Positions 51,436 through 61,558 are shown, numbered from the stretch's first letter. The stretch: 64,000 nt of DNA from Pseudomonadota bacterium (GCA_030576275.1 JALIBN010000001.1:31633-95632), one strand, 5' to 3'. Notes: a model not told the origin generated them from the sequence alone. A program made the numbers and translations.

Positions 51436-53749
51436 TTTTGTGATTATAGCTCCCCAGCCATTCAATAAAGGCTTCAGATGCCATTGGTCTACTTAAAAAA
51501 TATCCTTGTATGTGATCGCAGCCCATATTCTTAAGTATATCTAAACTCTCATTATTTTCTAGCCCTTCGGCAACCACTGATAAACCAAGTCTATGGCCAA
51601 GTGATATCGTTGAGCTGACAATAATTTGATCACTTTCTGAGCTGTTAAGCTCCATGATGAAACTTTTGTCTATTTTAAGTTCATCTACAGGTAATTGTTT
51701 TAATTTTGCTAGTGAAGATTGACCGATACCATAGTCATCTACAGAGATGGTATACCCCCTCTCTTTTAACTCAATGAGTAGAGCAATAGCCTGAACTTCA
51801 TCTTGCATCAGATCACGTTCAGTTACTTCTAAGGTAATATATTTAGGCGATATTTGATGCTTAATCGTAGCCTCTTTCAAATTCATATGAAAATCTGGAT
51901 GGCTAATATCTTGTGCTGAAATATTAATTGCAGCATCGATAAAGATCCCCTTTTGTTGCCAGTCACTTAACTGTTTCAGCACGGTATCAATAACCCACGC
52001 CGTTAAATCAAAAATAATGCCGGTTTGTTCAGCATAACTAATAAAAATTTCCGGAGAAACAAAGCCTAATTCAGGATGTTTCCAGCGAATTAATGCCTCT
52101 ACTTTATCTATTTTTCCTGTTTTTAGATTAAGTTTAGGCTGGTAATTCATGTAGAGTTGACCATCATCTAGAATCAAAGCGAGTCTCAGTGCTTCTATAA
52201 TACTTAGATGTTGAAGCCGCGCTTCCTCTTCCCCTGTGTGGTAATAACGAATCGGCTTGTTGTCTTTTTCAGCATAGTCGAGTGCTATCATCGTACGTCG
52301 AAAAATAGCCTTAGCATCATCACCATCTTGTGGGTAGATAGTAATACCTGTCCAAAATTTCAAATTAAGTTCAAGCGAATCTACTTTTAATGGCTTCGCT
52401 AAGCGAGTAAGGAACTCCTGTACGCATCGATCAGCATGTACATTTTCTACTAGCGGGATAAGAGATAAAAAAACATCGCCATCTAATCGAGCATGTTGCC
52501 AACCGTCCTTACTGAAATCAATTAAACGTTGGGCAAGCGCTTTTAAACATTGGTCACCAATCTGAATACCTAGAATATCATTAAGGTTACTAAAGCCGCG
52601 GATATTAACAGCGATTAGAAGATGTTGTTTACCATTGATTAATGTGTTGCTAATAACTTGACGAAAGGTATGACGATTGTATAACCCTGTCAACGTATCG
52701 TGTTGCGATTGATATAATATCTGATTTTCACGCGTATCTATTGCTTGACCCATTTCGGAGAACGCATCAAAGAGCGTGCTGATTTCTTGGCTCATTTTTG
52801 TATCTGAAGCAATATTTACATACTGACCTTTAGAAAACGCTTTAGATAAATCAACAAGTTGATATAAAGGTTTAGTCAAGTTTTTGGCAAATAAACCACT
52901 TAGTAATATTGCAACAAGCATGATTAAGCTTGCTATTACCGTAATTGATAACAGCAAACTATCGTATTCTTCATAAGTTGATGAAAGATCAGCAGTTAAA
53001 AAAAGCTTGATCGGATGCTCTGTTGTAGTGTCAATTTCAATCTGACGATTATCAAAAGCTGGTCGACTACCAAACAACCACGATAGTGATTTTGATGTTA
53101 AATACTGCGGGGTAAGAATATCATTTGTTGTATTTATTGAACTGGTTATCACGCTATCCATATCATTAAAAAAACTGATATCTAGTCCCGTTAATGTTTT
53201 CAACTCATCAGCAACCACACTATTTATTTCAAAGCCGACAATCGCATAAGCAATTGGTCTAGGCGCATTAACGGATAAAGCTAATAATTGATAGAGCGTA
53301 TTCTGCAAGATCATAAAATGCGTTTTACCTGGATCGTTAAGTAGTACCTTTAGCGAAGTAGTTTGTGCTGAATCCAGATTGAATTCTAAAAGGCTCGAAG
53401 ATATTAACTGACCTTCCAAATCAGTTAACAACATTAAGTCAGCATCAATTCGTTGGCCATGATTAAGCAAAACACTTGCAATTGTTTCTGCATCTTTTGT
53501 TGTAACAGCCTGTTTGAAACCAAAATCAGCCGTCAAAACACGCGCTGCAGTTGTAAGAAGTTTTTCTTTTTCTTTGGTATATTGCTCAAAGACGTTCTGA
53601 GCATTATTGATGCTTTCGGCGAGTTGCCTTTTATTAAATTGGCTTGATGACCACCACGACCATCCTTGTATGACGACAGATGTCACAAGTACCAATCCTG
53701 CACACAATAGGACAATACCTTGTCGAAGACTTGTTTTCTGCTTCAGCAC
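51428..53749 (-). CDS. Membrane GGDEF(degenerate)-EAL protein
   Basis: The 773 residues have TM1 (about 12-32), a periplasmic domain of about 230 residues, TM2 (about 270-292), HAMP (about 290-345), a GGDEF-like domain (about 350-505) and an EAL domain (about 520-765). The cyclase motif is LDGDVF and therefore probably inactive. EALIRW, NISAQDI, EVTERDL, DDYGIGQSSL, KIDKSFI and AEGLENN are retained, so phosphodiesterase activity is likely. It starts with GTG overlapping the cupredoxin stop (TAGTG). The periplasmic domain may sense the products of the neighbouring genes. Confidence 0.92.
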   Translation of the reverse strand: MLKQKTSLRQGIVLLCAGLVLVTSVVIQGWSWWSSSQFNKRQLAESINNAQNVFEQYTKEKEKLLTTAARVLTADFGFKQAVTTKDAETIASVLLNHGQRIDADLMLLTDLEGQLISSSLLEFNLDSAQTTSLKVLLNDPGKTHFMILQNTLYQLLALSVNAPRPIAYAIVGFEINSVVADELKTLTGLDISFFNDMDSVITSSINTTNDILTPQYLTSKSLSWLFGSRPAFDNRQIEIDTTTEHPIKLFLTADLSSTYEEYDSLLLSITVIASLIMLVAILLSGLFAKNLTKPLYQLVDLSKAFSKGQYVNIASDTKMSQEISTLFDAFSEMGQAIDTRENQILYQSQHDTLTGLYNRHTFRQVISNTLINGKQHLLIAVNIRGFSNLNDILGIQIGDQCLKALAQRLIDFSKDGWQHARLDGDVFLSLIPLVENVHADRCVQEFLTRLAKPLKVDSLELNLKFWTGITIYPQDGDDAKAIFRRTMIALDYAEKDNKPIRYYHTGEEEARLQHLSIIEALRLALILDDGQLYMNYQPKLNLKTGKIDKVEALIRWKHPELGFVSPEIFISYAEQTGIIFDLTAWVIDTVLKQLSDWQQKGIFIDAAINISAQDISHPDFHMNLKEATIKHQISPKYITLEVTERDLMQDEVQAIALLIELKERGYTISVDDYGIGQSSLAKLKQLPVDELKIDKSFIMELNSSESDQIIVSSTISLGHRLGLSVVAEGLENNESLDILKNMGCDHIQGYFLSRPMASEAFIEWLGSYNHKNV

Positions 53750-54459
53750 TAGTCTGTATCCCTGAAAGTATCCCTGAAAGTATCCCTAGGCAAAGGTTCA
53801 TTTATATCAATAGAAATAATATAAGCTTCCTTATCCTCAGCAAGTTGGTAATCCTTCAAATCGATGATTTTTCGTTGTTCAGGATTATTCTTTTGTAGTG
53901 GATGCCAAATGCTGACTTTATCAATCATTGGATCAAAATCTAATCTTACTTTACCTTTGTCATCTGTCATCATCGCAGTCTGTTTAGTGACATAAATGCT
54001 GCCAATCATTGAATCATGAATATTACAGCCGACGATAACCACACCATTAGTCTCAAATTTTATGGGCTTTTTTGGTTCGCCTGCATAAAGTTTTAGCTCA
54101 AAGGTTTTCGCTTTAGAAAATGAGTAAACATGATGACGTATGTTATCGCTATTGGGGAATACAATAGATTGTCCCTGTTGGATTAAAATCAAATCAGGTA
54201 CAAAACGTTTATTAACTTGATCCATTACGACAGGTTCGGAACTCACAGCCATCGCATTTATGCTGGAATTTGGTCTAATAACTTCGACTATAGCCTGATT
54301 CAGCGGTTGCCCATTGGCATCGTTTACTAAGATTACAATTGGAGCAGCTTGTACTAATTGATTGAAACAAACGAATACAAATATCATGGTTACTCTGACG
54401 TTAAGCAATCTAATCCATTTGTTATTTATTGCCGTCAAGATTCTATTTAATGTCATCAT
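53749..54459 (-). CDS. Exported cupredoxin-like protein (methylamine-utilisation-protein family)
   Basis: The precursor has a late signal segment (VRVTMIFVFVCFNQLVQAAP), then a carboxypeptidase-regulatory-like region and a cupredoxin domain. Its putative type 1 copper ligands are His in NIRHHVYSF, then Cys-x-x-His and Met in VGCNIHDSMIG. Such proteins are annotated as methylamine utilisation proteins but are widespread without that pathway. The frame opens at a TTG at 54486; ATG 54459 is preferred. The C-terminus is RDTF repeated, from 12-base tandem repeats. It is the first gene of a four-gene operon. Confidence 0.83.
   Translation of the reverse strand: MMTLNRILTAINNKWIRLLNVRVTMIFVFVCFNQLVQAAPIVILVNDANGQPLNQAIVEVIRPNSSINAMAVSSEPVVMDQVNKRFVPDLILIQQGQSIVFPNSDNIRHHVYSFSKAKTFELKLYAGEPKKPIKFETNGVVIVGCNIHDSMIGSIYVTKQTAMMTDDKGKVRLDFDPMIDKVSIWHPLQKNNPEQRKIIDLKDYQLAEDKEAYIISIDINEPLPRDTFRDTFRDTD
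53756..53788 (-). repeat. 12-bp tandem repeat at the cupredoxin/EAL gene junction
   Basis: gtatccctgaaa (plus strand) occurs at 53756-53767 and 53768-53779, with a partial third copy from 53780. It encodes the RDTF repeats of the cupredoxin C-terminus and lies immediately before the overlapping GTG start of the EAL gene, so copy number could alter the protein tail. Confidence 0.75.
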
Positions 54460-54747
54460 TGATGTACAGATCCTAAAATTTACCAATACTTAGCAGCAAA
54501 AAATTTCCATGATAAAGGGTTTTATATAACAAATCATACTTGTGACAAATAGAGCATTGATAGTAATGAGATTTTATCTATCAACAATGCAAATCTAAGG
54601 GCGTATTTAATTAGACTGAGCGCATTTTTTCTAGACTAAGGTGTTTATATTATATATAACGATCGTTTGAATCTATCACTTCAAACAGCGAGTTAGCTAG
54701 TTCAGTATCATTGTAAATAAAGCTCAGAACGAATAATGATGCACAAA

Positions 54748-54777
54748 TAGTATTTGACTGACCAGTCAAATACTATA
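54748..54777. promoter_or_regulatory. TetR-type palindromic operator of the efflux operon
   Basis: ATAGTATTTGACTG (54748-54761) and CAGTCAAATACTAT (54764-54777) are perfectly inverted 14-base arms around AC. The site lies 37 bp before the TetR start codon. The TTGACTG-type palindrome is characteristic of AcrR/NfxB-like TetR operators, so autorepression is likely. Confidence 0.85.
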
Positions 54778-54814
54778 AAATAGAGGCTCTTTTCCTAAAA
54801 TATTAGTGGTATAA

Positions 54815-55468
54815 ATGGGTCGTCCTCGTACCGATACAAAATCTAAACTCCTACTCACGGCAAATGATCTGGTATGGCAGAGTAGTTATGGCTTTGTGAG
54901 TGTTGATGACATTTGTAAAGCCGCTGGAATAAAAAAAGGTAGTTTTTATTACTACTTTTCTTCCAAAGCAGAGTTGGCAGTTGCGGCTATGGAAGAATCT
55001 TATCAAGGATATGAAGCTGAAATAATTAGCATATTTTCTTCAGATATTCCCCCTGTTGAACGTTTTGAAAAGCTAGCCGACTTTATCTATGAAAAACAAA
55101 AACAAGCATTTGAAAAATATGGGCGAGTTTGTGGTTGCCCTTTTGCTTCTTTAGGCTCTGAAATGGCAGGAAATGAAGAACTAATACAAAAAAAAGCTGA
55201 TGAGATTTTACATCGTCAAGGCAATGTATTTAAAGAAACCTTACAGGAGATGGTCGATTCTGGTCTTTTGCCAGTTAAAACCGATATTTCTAATACCGGT
55301 TCACAAATTATCACGTCCATCTTAGGTCAAGTCATGGTGGCACGTATTCAAAACAATTTAAGCAACTTGAAAAAAGACGTAAAACTCAGCTTATTTCAAA
55401 CGCTGGGTCTAGAAACACACATTTCAGGAATGAGCACTAAGCCTCAGGAGCAACAAAATGGTCAATAA
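54815..55468 (+). CDS. TetR-family repressor of the RND efflux operon
   Basis: The 217 residues begin with a TetR HTH (about 8-55, SYGFVSVDDICKAAGIKKGSFYYYFSSKAELAVAAM). The C-terminal ligand domain includes GRVCGCPFASLGSEMAGNEE, as in the TetR_C group near efflux genes. A palindrome in its promoter and an 11-base overlap with the MFP gene make local autorepression of the whole operon probable. Confidence 0.92.
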   Translation: MGRPRTDTKSKLLLTANDLVWQSSYGFVSVDDICKAAGIKKGSFYYYFSSKAELAVAAMEESYQGYEAEIISIFSSDIPPVERFEKLADFIYEKQKQAFEKYGRVCGCPFASLGSEMAGNEELIQKKADEILHRQGNVFKETLQEMVDSGLLPVKTDISNTGSQIITSILGQVMVARIQNNLSNLKKDVKLSLFQTLGLETHISGMSTKPQEQQNGQ

Positions 55469-56630
55469 ATTTCGAACAGTCACTATACTCAGTGTAGTCA
55501 TGGTGACCGCCATATTCGGCACTGTTGGTTATATACACTCTGCTTCTGCAAAGGAAGCCTCGATTACTAGTCAGCCGCAAGCAATGCCTGTCGAAGTGGC
55601 TATCGTCGAAGATCGTCCAATACGGCTCTGGAAACAATTTTCAGGACGCCTTTCAGCTGTCGAATATGTTGAAATTCGACCACAAGCAAGCGGTTTAATC
55701 ACTGAAGTAAAGTTTAGAGACGGCCAGCATGTTGCTAAAGATGATGTTCTATATGTTATCGATCCTCGTCCACTGAAAGCGATAGTCGACCAAAAAAGGG
55801 CGAATGTATTTTCTACAAAAGATAGTTATGATTTTGCTATAAAAGAATATAAAAGAACTGCTGATTTAGTGACTAAAAAAATGGTCGCACAGCAGGTTCT
55901 CGATGACCGAATCAATAATAAACTGGTCGCTGACTCAAATGTAAAACGTGCTGAAGCTGAGTTATCTGAGGCAGAAATAAACTTAAGCTATGCCTATATC
56001 AAAGCACCCATTGCCGGCACCATCAGTCGTACTGAATTAACCGTTGGCAACTTAGTATCATCGGGTTCTAACCCACCATTATTAACATCGATAGTAGCGA
56101 ATGATCGTGTTTATGCTGATTTTGAAGTGGATGAGTATACCTATTTGCATTTTCGTAAAAACTCATCATCTGAACTAAACACTAAAATTCAAAACCCAGT
56201 TGAATTAAGCATAGAAGATGGGAATGACGTGTATCTCGGGAAAATTCATTCGTTTGATAATAAAATAGATCCGAACACAGGTACGATTCGTGCTCGTGCG
56301 ATATTTGATAACACCGACGGAAAATTGTTATCAGGTATGTATGCTCACTTAAAATTGGGTAGTGCTACTGAAGAAAAAACTATCCTAATCAGTGAACGTG
56401 CCATAGGTACCGATCAAGATAGAAAATTTGTCTATATAGTTAATGATGATAATAAAACAGCCTATCGTGAAGTTGTTATCGGCGATAGTATTGAAGGATC
56501 TCGAATTGTACATTCAGGACTGAAGAGTGGAGACAAAGTGATAGTACGTGGCTTGATGCGAATTCAGCCAGATATGCTTGTTGAGCCAAAAGTATTAACA
56601 ACGACTGAATTAAAAATGGATAAATCCTGA
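55458..56630 (+). CDS. RND efflux periplasmic adaptor (membrane fusion protein)
   Basis: The 390 residues have one N-terminal membrane segment (about 7-28), the lipoyl half-motifs EIRPQASGLITEVKFRDGQHV and LSYAYIKAPIAGTISRTELTVGN around an alpha-hairpin (about 105-165), a beta-barrel and a membrane-proximal end (VYIVNDDNKTAYREVVIGDS). AGGAG lies before the ATG. It links the pump to an outer-membrane channel, whose gene is not in this operon. Confidence 0.93.
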   Translation: MVNKFRTVTILSVVMVTAIFGTVGYIHSASAKEASITSQPQAMPVEVAIVEDRPIRLWKQFSGRLSAVEYVEIRPQASGLITEVKFRDGQHVAKDDVLYVIDPRPLKAIVDQKRANVFSTKDSYDFAIKEYKRTADLVTKKMVAQQVLDDRINNKLVADSNVKRAEAELSEAEINLSYAYIKAPIAGTISRTELTVGNLVSSGSNPPLLTSIVANDRVYADFEVDEYTYLHFRKNSSSELNTKIQNPVELSIEDGNDVYLGKIHSFDNKIDPNTGTIRARAIFDNTDGKLLSGMYAHLKLGSATEEKTILISERAIGTDQDRKFVYIVNDDNKTAYREVVIGDSIEGSRIVHSGLKSGDKVIVRGLMRIQPDMLVEPKVLTTTELKMDKS

Positions 56631-56734
56631 TTTAGTATTGGTTCCAACTTATCTATTTGAAATAGCGTACCACTACCTATTTCCTATTGTTATTTTAAGC
56701 ATCCAGGACATGATGTTCTGAGGGTAAATGTACC

Positions 56735-59700
56735 ATGAGTTTTTCAAGTCACTTTGTTGACAGGCCTATTCTGGCGAGTGTGATCTCCTTATTGATCTTT
56801 GTATTTGGCGCAGTGGCAATGTTTCAATTGCCGATTTCTGAATATCCAGAAGTAGCCCCACCTTCGATCATTATTAATGCTTCCTTTCCGGGGGCCAGTC
56901 CTTCTGTTATTTCAGAAACGGTTGCAACACCATTAGAGGAACAGATTAATGGTGTCGAGAATATGCTTTATATGAACTCACTGGCATCAACTGATGGTCG
57001 TCTGACAATCACCGTAACCTTTGCCATTGGATCTAACGTTGATCTATCACAACAGTTAGTACAAAACCGTGTTTCACAAGCACTACCAAGATTACCGGAT
57101 ATTACTCGCCAACTGGGTGTTACGGTGACCAAAAGCTCACCTGACTTAACGATGGTAGTACATTTACGGTCACCTAATGAACGCTATGACATGCTTTATT
57201 TACGTAATTTTGCAACGCTACATGTGCGTGATCAATTAGCAAAAATTGCTGGCATTGGACAAGTCCGATTATTTGGTTCGGGTGACTATGCCATGCGAAT
57301 TTGGCTGAATCCTGACAAGATTGCTGAACGTAATATGACACCTGATCAGGTTATCAAGGCAATTCGTGGTCAAAATATTCAAGTAGCCGCGGGCGTAATT
57401 GGTGGGCCACCATACAAAGATAGCGTTGAACTACAACTGCCGATCAATGTTCAAGGTCGCCTACAAAGTGTAGAAGAGTTCGAACAAATACTGGTCAATC
57501 GTGATGCCAATGGCGTTATTACACGCTTAGAAGATATTGCGCGAGTTGAATTAGATGCTGAGAGTTATGGATTACGTTCGTTACTCAATAATCAGCCTGC
57601 CGTTGCGATTCCAATTTTTGCAGCACCTGGTGCCAATGCCTTAGATATTTCTGACAATGTACGTTCTACCATGACACGATTGAAAGCGGATTTTCCTGAG
57701 GATCTTGATTATAGTATTGTCTACGATCCTACCGTCTTTGTTCGCAGTTCAATTAATTCGGTCATCGTTACATTGTTCGAAGCCATTGCTTTAGTTGTAT
57801 TAGTCATTATTCTCTTTTTGCAAACCTGGAGAGCATCGATTATCCCGCTACTAGCCGTACCTGTATCAATTGTTGGTACGTTTGCCTTTATGTATCTTCT
57901 GGGATTTTCAATTAATGTCTTGTCATTATTTGGCTTGATATTAGCCGTAGGGATCGTGGTCGATGACGCCATTGTTGTGGTTGAAAATGTTGAGCGTAAT
58001 ATCCGCGAAGGTAAAACCCCTCGTAACGCTACAGTTCAGGCTATGAGAGAAGTGACTGGCCCAATCATCGCGACTTCATTAGTACTTGCTAGTGTATTTA
58101 TCCCGATTGCCTTTATTTCCGGTCTGACCGGCATGTTTTATAAACAATTTGCCTTGACTATTGTTATTGCAACCTTTATTTCTACGTTGAACTCACTGAC
58201 CTTGAGCCCTGCTTTATGTGCATTATTACTACGATCGCCTGATGCGCCTAAGGACAGACTAGCCAAAATCATGGATTTTCTGTTTGGCTGGCTGTTTAAT
58301 CTCTTCAATAAAGTATTTACTAAAAGTCAGCAAGGCTACGTTAAAGGGGTACGTGTCTTTGCCACTCGTAAATTGATTATGATGACGTTATTCTCTATTC
58401 TTATTGGCTTTACAGTTTATAGCTTCTCCTTAGTGCCGCCAGGTTATATTCCTGCACAAGACAAACAATATTTAATCAGCTTTGCACAACTGCCTACTGG
58501 CTCAACACTTGATCGTTCTGAAGAAGTTATTCGTGAAATGGCTGATGCCGCACTCGCTGAAGAAGGTGTTGTTAGTGCAGTGCAATTTCCAGGCTTGTCT
58601 GTTAATGGTTTTGTGAATTCAGCTAGCGCTGGTATCGTGTTTGTCACCTTGGATGATTTTGAAAACAGAACTGATCCAAATCTCAGTGCCAATGCTATAG
58701 CGGGACGTTTACAAGAAAGATATAACACTATTCAAGAAGCATTTATTGCCATATTCCCGCCACCTCCGGTTCGTGGACTTGGTACAACCGGCGGCTTCAA
58801 ACTGCAAATTGAAGATCGTAATGATCTAGGTTACAAAGTATTGGATGATGTTGTTAATGAAGTTAAATTAAAGGCTAATCAAGATCCTGCTTTAGTCGGC
58901 GTGTATTCAAACTACAATGTTAATGTTCCTCAATTATTTGCTAATCTTGACCGTACTAAAGCAGTACAACTAGGTATTCCTGTCGAAGAAGTATTTCGTA
59001 CTCTACAAATTTATTTAGGTTCGCTTTACGTAAATGATTTCAATCAATTTGGTCGAACTTATCAAGTAATTGCCCAAGCAGATAAGGAATTTCGTTCTAC
59101 GCCACAGGATATCTCTCGTTTGCAAGCACGTAATAGTGAAGGCAACATGGTGCCTTTAGGGACGATAATAAAAGTTGAAGAAGCCTTTGGACCTGAAGTT
59201 GCCATGCATTACAATTCCTATCGCTCGGCAGATTTAAACGGTAATGCTTCAGCAGGGTATTCTTCAGGTGAGGCACAAGCAGCTATCACTAAAATCCTTG
59301 ATGAAACCTTACCCGCTGGAATGGACTTTGAATGGACTGAACTTACCTATCAACAAATTTTGGCAGGTAATACTGCAATCTTTGTATTTCCGCTCTGCCT
59401 ATTTCTTGTTTTCCTCGTGCTTGCTGCCCAATATGAAAGTCTTGCATTACCTATGGCTATTATTCTTATTGTACCCATGAGTATTTTATCTGCGATGATT
59501 GGTGTGTTTATCTCGGGAGGTGATAATAATATTTTTACCCAAATAAGTTTATTTCTCCTGGCGGGCTTAGCCTCTAAAAATGCGATACTTATCGTTGAGT
59601 TTGCCCATAATCTAGAACATCAAGGACGCACGACACTTGAAGCGGCTATTGAAGCTTCAAGACTGAGATTACGTCCAATATTAATGACTTCTTTTGCCTT

Positions 59701-59908
59701 TATCATGGGTGTAACACCTCTAATGCTAAGCCATGGTGCGGGTTCAGAAATGCGTCAAGCAATCGGAACCGCGGTATTTTCAGGGATGTTAGGCGTAACA
59801 TTCTTTGGTTTAATCTTCACGCCGGTGTTTTATGTGTTATTTCGTAAAGTTGAAATTTACTTTTCTAAGGATAAAGACAGCGACAGCATGAAAGTTGAAC
59901 CTTGGTAG
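56735..59908 (+). CDS. RND multidrug efflux permease (HAE1/AcrB family)
   Basis: The 1057 residues show the AcrB layout: TM1 (FVDRPILASVISLLIFVFGAV), a large porter loop, the TM4 proton-relay segment AVGIVVDDAIVVVENVERNI with the paired aspartates, a second porter loop with YSSGEAQAA, and TM8-12 (VFPLCLFLVFLVLAAQYESL, LAGLASKNAILIVEFA). FPGASPSVISETVATPLEEQ is conserved. It exports drugs, solvents or bile-type compounds using proton flow. A strong terminator follows. No outer-membrane factor gene is present, so an external TolC would be used. Confidence 0.95.
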   Translation: MSFSSHFVDRPILASVISLLIFVFGAVAMFQLPISEYPEVAPPSIIINASFPGASPSVISETVATPLEEQINGVENMLYMNSLASTDGRLTITVTFAIGSNVDLSQQLVQNRVSQALPRLPDITRQLGVTVTKSSPDLTMVVHLRSPNERYDMLYLRNFATLHVRDQLAKIAGIGQVRLFGSGDYAMRIWLNPDKIAERNMTPDQVIKAIRGQNIQVAAGVIGGPPYKDSVELQLPINVQGRLQSVEEFEQILVNRDANGVITRLEDIARVELDAESYGLRSLLNNQPAVAIPIFAAPGANALDISDNVRSTMTRLKADFPEDLDYSIVYDPTVFVRSSINSVIVTLFEAIALVVLVIILFLQTWRASIIPLLAVPVSIVGTFAFMYLLGFSINVLSLFGLILAVGIVVDDAIVVVENVERNIREGKTPRNATVQAMREVTGPIIATSLVLASVFIPIAFISGLTGMFYKQFALTIVIATFISTLNSLTLSPALCALLLRSPDAPKDRLAKIMDFLFGWLFNLFNKVFTKSQQGYVKGVRVFATRKLIMMTLFSILIGFTVYSFSLVPPGYIPAQDKQYLISFAQLPTGSTLDRSEEVIREMADAALAEEGVVSAVQFPGLSVNGFVNSASAGIVFVTLDDFENRTDPNLSANAIAGRLQERYNTIQEAFIAIFPPPPVRGLGTTGGFKLQIEDRNDLGYKVLDDVVNEVKLKANQDPALVGVYSNYNVNVPQLFANLDRTKAVQLGIPVEEVFRTLQIYLGSLYVNDFNQFGRTYQVIAQADKEFRSTPQDISRLQARNSEGNMVPLGTIIKVEEAFGPEVAMHYNSYRSADLNGNASAGYSSGEAQAAITKILDETLPAGMDFEWTELTYQQILAGNTAIFVFPLCLFLVFLVLAAQYESLALPMAIILIVPMSILSAMIGVFISGGDNNIFTQISLFLLAGLASKNAILIVEFAHNLEHQGRTTLEAAIEASRLRLRPILMTSFAFIMGVTPLMLSHGAGSEMRQAIGTAVFSGMLGVTFFGLIFTPVFYVLFRKVEIYFSKDKDSDSMKVEPW

Positions 59909-59965
59909 AGGTCAATAATTAACCTGAACAAGGATTCAGGGATAAACAGTACAAACTTTAAATAA

Positions 59966-60008
59966 CGCCGTCATTCCCGCAGTCTTTTGCGAGAATGGCG
60001 GCGTTTTC
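59966..60008 (+). terminator. Terminator of the RND efflux operon
   Basis: CGCCGTCATTCCCGCA and TGCGAGAATGGCGGCG pair over 16 bases with two mismatches around a 6-base loop, followed by TTTTCTT. It lies 57 bases past the permease stop. The cattcc...gaatg sequence also resembles the common REP-like motif. Confidence 0.9.
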
Positions 60009-60132
60009 TTATCCTAGCTTGCGGTTAACTAGAGTCGAATCATTGTAAGTTTCAATAAAACGACACAACTAAAGATCGTGCCTCATGAACAGCGATTTAT
60101 ATTGTTAACGTTTAGTATTTCTAAGTTATTTA

Positions 60133-60966
60133 CTACTCACCTACTAAGTCAGCACATTTATAAAATGCACCTTCACCACCTAAGGCAGTAACCAGTTTTG
60201 GTAATACTTTGGACATTTTATCTTTTAACATCCAGGGTGGATTAATCACGATCATGCCACTAGCCGACATACCACTACCAAATTGATCGGCAGCGATACC
60301 TAACTCAAATTGTTGTATTTTTTTAATGCCGCTACGAATTAATTTTCGTTCTAGAATATCAATGTTTTTACGATCCACTACTGGATACCAAAGTGCATAA
60401 GTACCAGTAGGAAATTTTTTATAGGCACTATCAATTGAATCAAAGACTTGACCGTAATCCGTTTTAATTTCATATGAGGGGTCAATAAGCACTAAACCGC
60501 GGCGTGAAATTGGAGGGAGTAAAGCCTCCATACCTTTAAAACCATCCTCATACATCACACGTACGCCCTTCTGGCTACCTGTATTTTCTAATAAAAGTTC
60601 AGCATCTCTCGGATGTAACTCATACAACCAACTGCGATCTTGTCGACGCAAAAAGTTCGATGCAATTAATGGCGAACCAGGATAAAAGTTCAAGCTGTTA
60701 TCGGTGTTGTAACTTGCTATCACATCGAAATAACGGGCAAGTTCAGGCCAATCTTGTGGGTTTAGTTTGCCGATGCCTTGGGTATACTCTTGCAATTTAG
60801 CGGCATGCTCACTATGTAAATTGTAGAGTCCTGCACCAGCATGGGTATCAATGTAATCAAAAGCGTTTTCCTTTTTAGTTAAATGCTCAAGAATTTCAAT
60901 CAGAACAATATGCTTAATAACATCAGCATAATTTCCGGCGTGATATGAATGGCGGTAACTTAACAA
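60133..60966 (-). CDS. rlmJ: 23S rRNA (adenine-2030-N6) methyltransferase
   Basis: The 277 residues match RlmJ/YhiR: MLSYRHSYHAGNYADVIKHI, YIDTHAGAGLYNL, NFYPGSPLIASNFLRRQDR and the catalytic D-P-x-Y motif in LIDPSYEIKTDYGQV. It methylates A2030 of 23S rRNA. It is convergent with the efflux operon and is a single-gene unit. Confidence 0.94.
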   Translation of the reverse strand: MLSYRHSYHAGNYADVIKHIVLIEILEHLTKKENAFDYIDTHAGAGLYNLHSEHAAKLQEYTQGIGKLNPQDWPELARYFDVIASYNTDNSLNFYPGSPLIASNFLRRQDRSWLYELHPRDAELLLENTGSQKGVRVMYEDGFKGMEALLPPISRRGLVLIDPSYEIKTDYGQVFDSIDSAYKKFPTGTYALWYPVVDRKNIDILERKLIRSGIKKIQQFELGIAADQFGSGMSASGMIVINPPWMLKDKMSKVLPKLVTALGGEGAFYKCADLVGE

Positions 60967-61225
60967 AGTGAATTTCCTAATAAATCGAATATTTAAAGCT
61001 TATTATAGTATTGCCGAACGTCTAACGACTAAGTATTATCAAGCTGAGAGATTTAACTCCATCACTATCGAAGTTCAGGGCAAGATAATGATTGGCGTAA
61101 AATGCGGTTTTGAATGTAAAACGAGTATATTTAAATGAACAATAATACCTACTTAGTAAAACACAGCTTCAGATGATAGTGAATTGCTGCAATCTTTTAC
61201 TCGACCATTGGTTGAAGCTATTATT

Positions 61226-61558
61226 GTGAATAAAGCAATTAAAGCAACATTGTTATCAACACTAATTTTTCCTGGTGCGGGTCAGTTTTTACAAAAAAAA
61301 TATTTACTAGGTGGCGTCTTAGTCGGAATGGCTTTTATTTCGCTCTGTGTTATTTTCGTGAACATTGTAGAACGTTCGCTACTGATCGCTGACAAGATCC
61401 AGCAAGGAGAAATCCCAATAGATCTAGGTACTATTTCAGCATTAATTTTAGAGCAACAAGCTACAGCCTCGAGTAGTTCTATCGTAAGTATAGCCTCAAT
61501 AGTGTTACTATCGGCGTGGATAATCAGCATTATTGATTCATTTATTACGAAATATTAA
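61226..61558 (+). CDS. Small membrane protein, unknown function
   Basis: From GTG 61226 the protein has 110 residues; the frame is open to a TTG at 61184. It has hydrophobic segments at about 10-25 (TLLSTLIFPGAGQFLQKKYLLGG), 27-48 and 85-104, with IFPGAGQFLQKKYLLG resembling the TM2/DUF5683-type motif (GxGxFYxK). No function is known. The next gene, ppk1, begins 100 bases downstream. Confidence 0.65.
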   Translation: MNKAIKATLLSTLIFPGAGQFLQKKYLLGGVLVGMAFISLCVIFVNIVERSLLIADKIQQGEIPIDLGTISALILEQQATASSSSIVSIASIVLLSAWIISIIDSFITKY

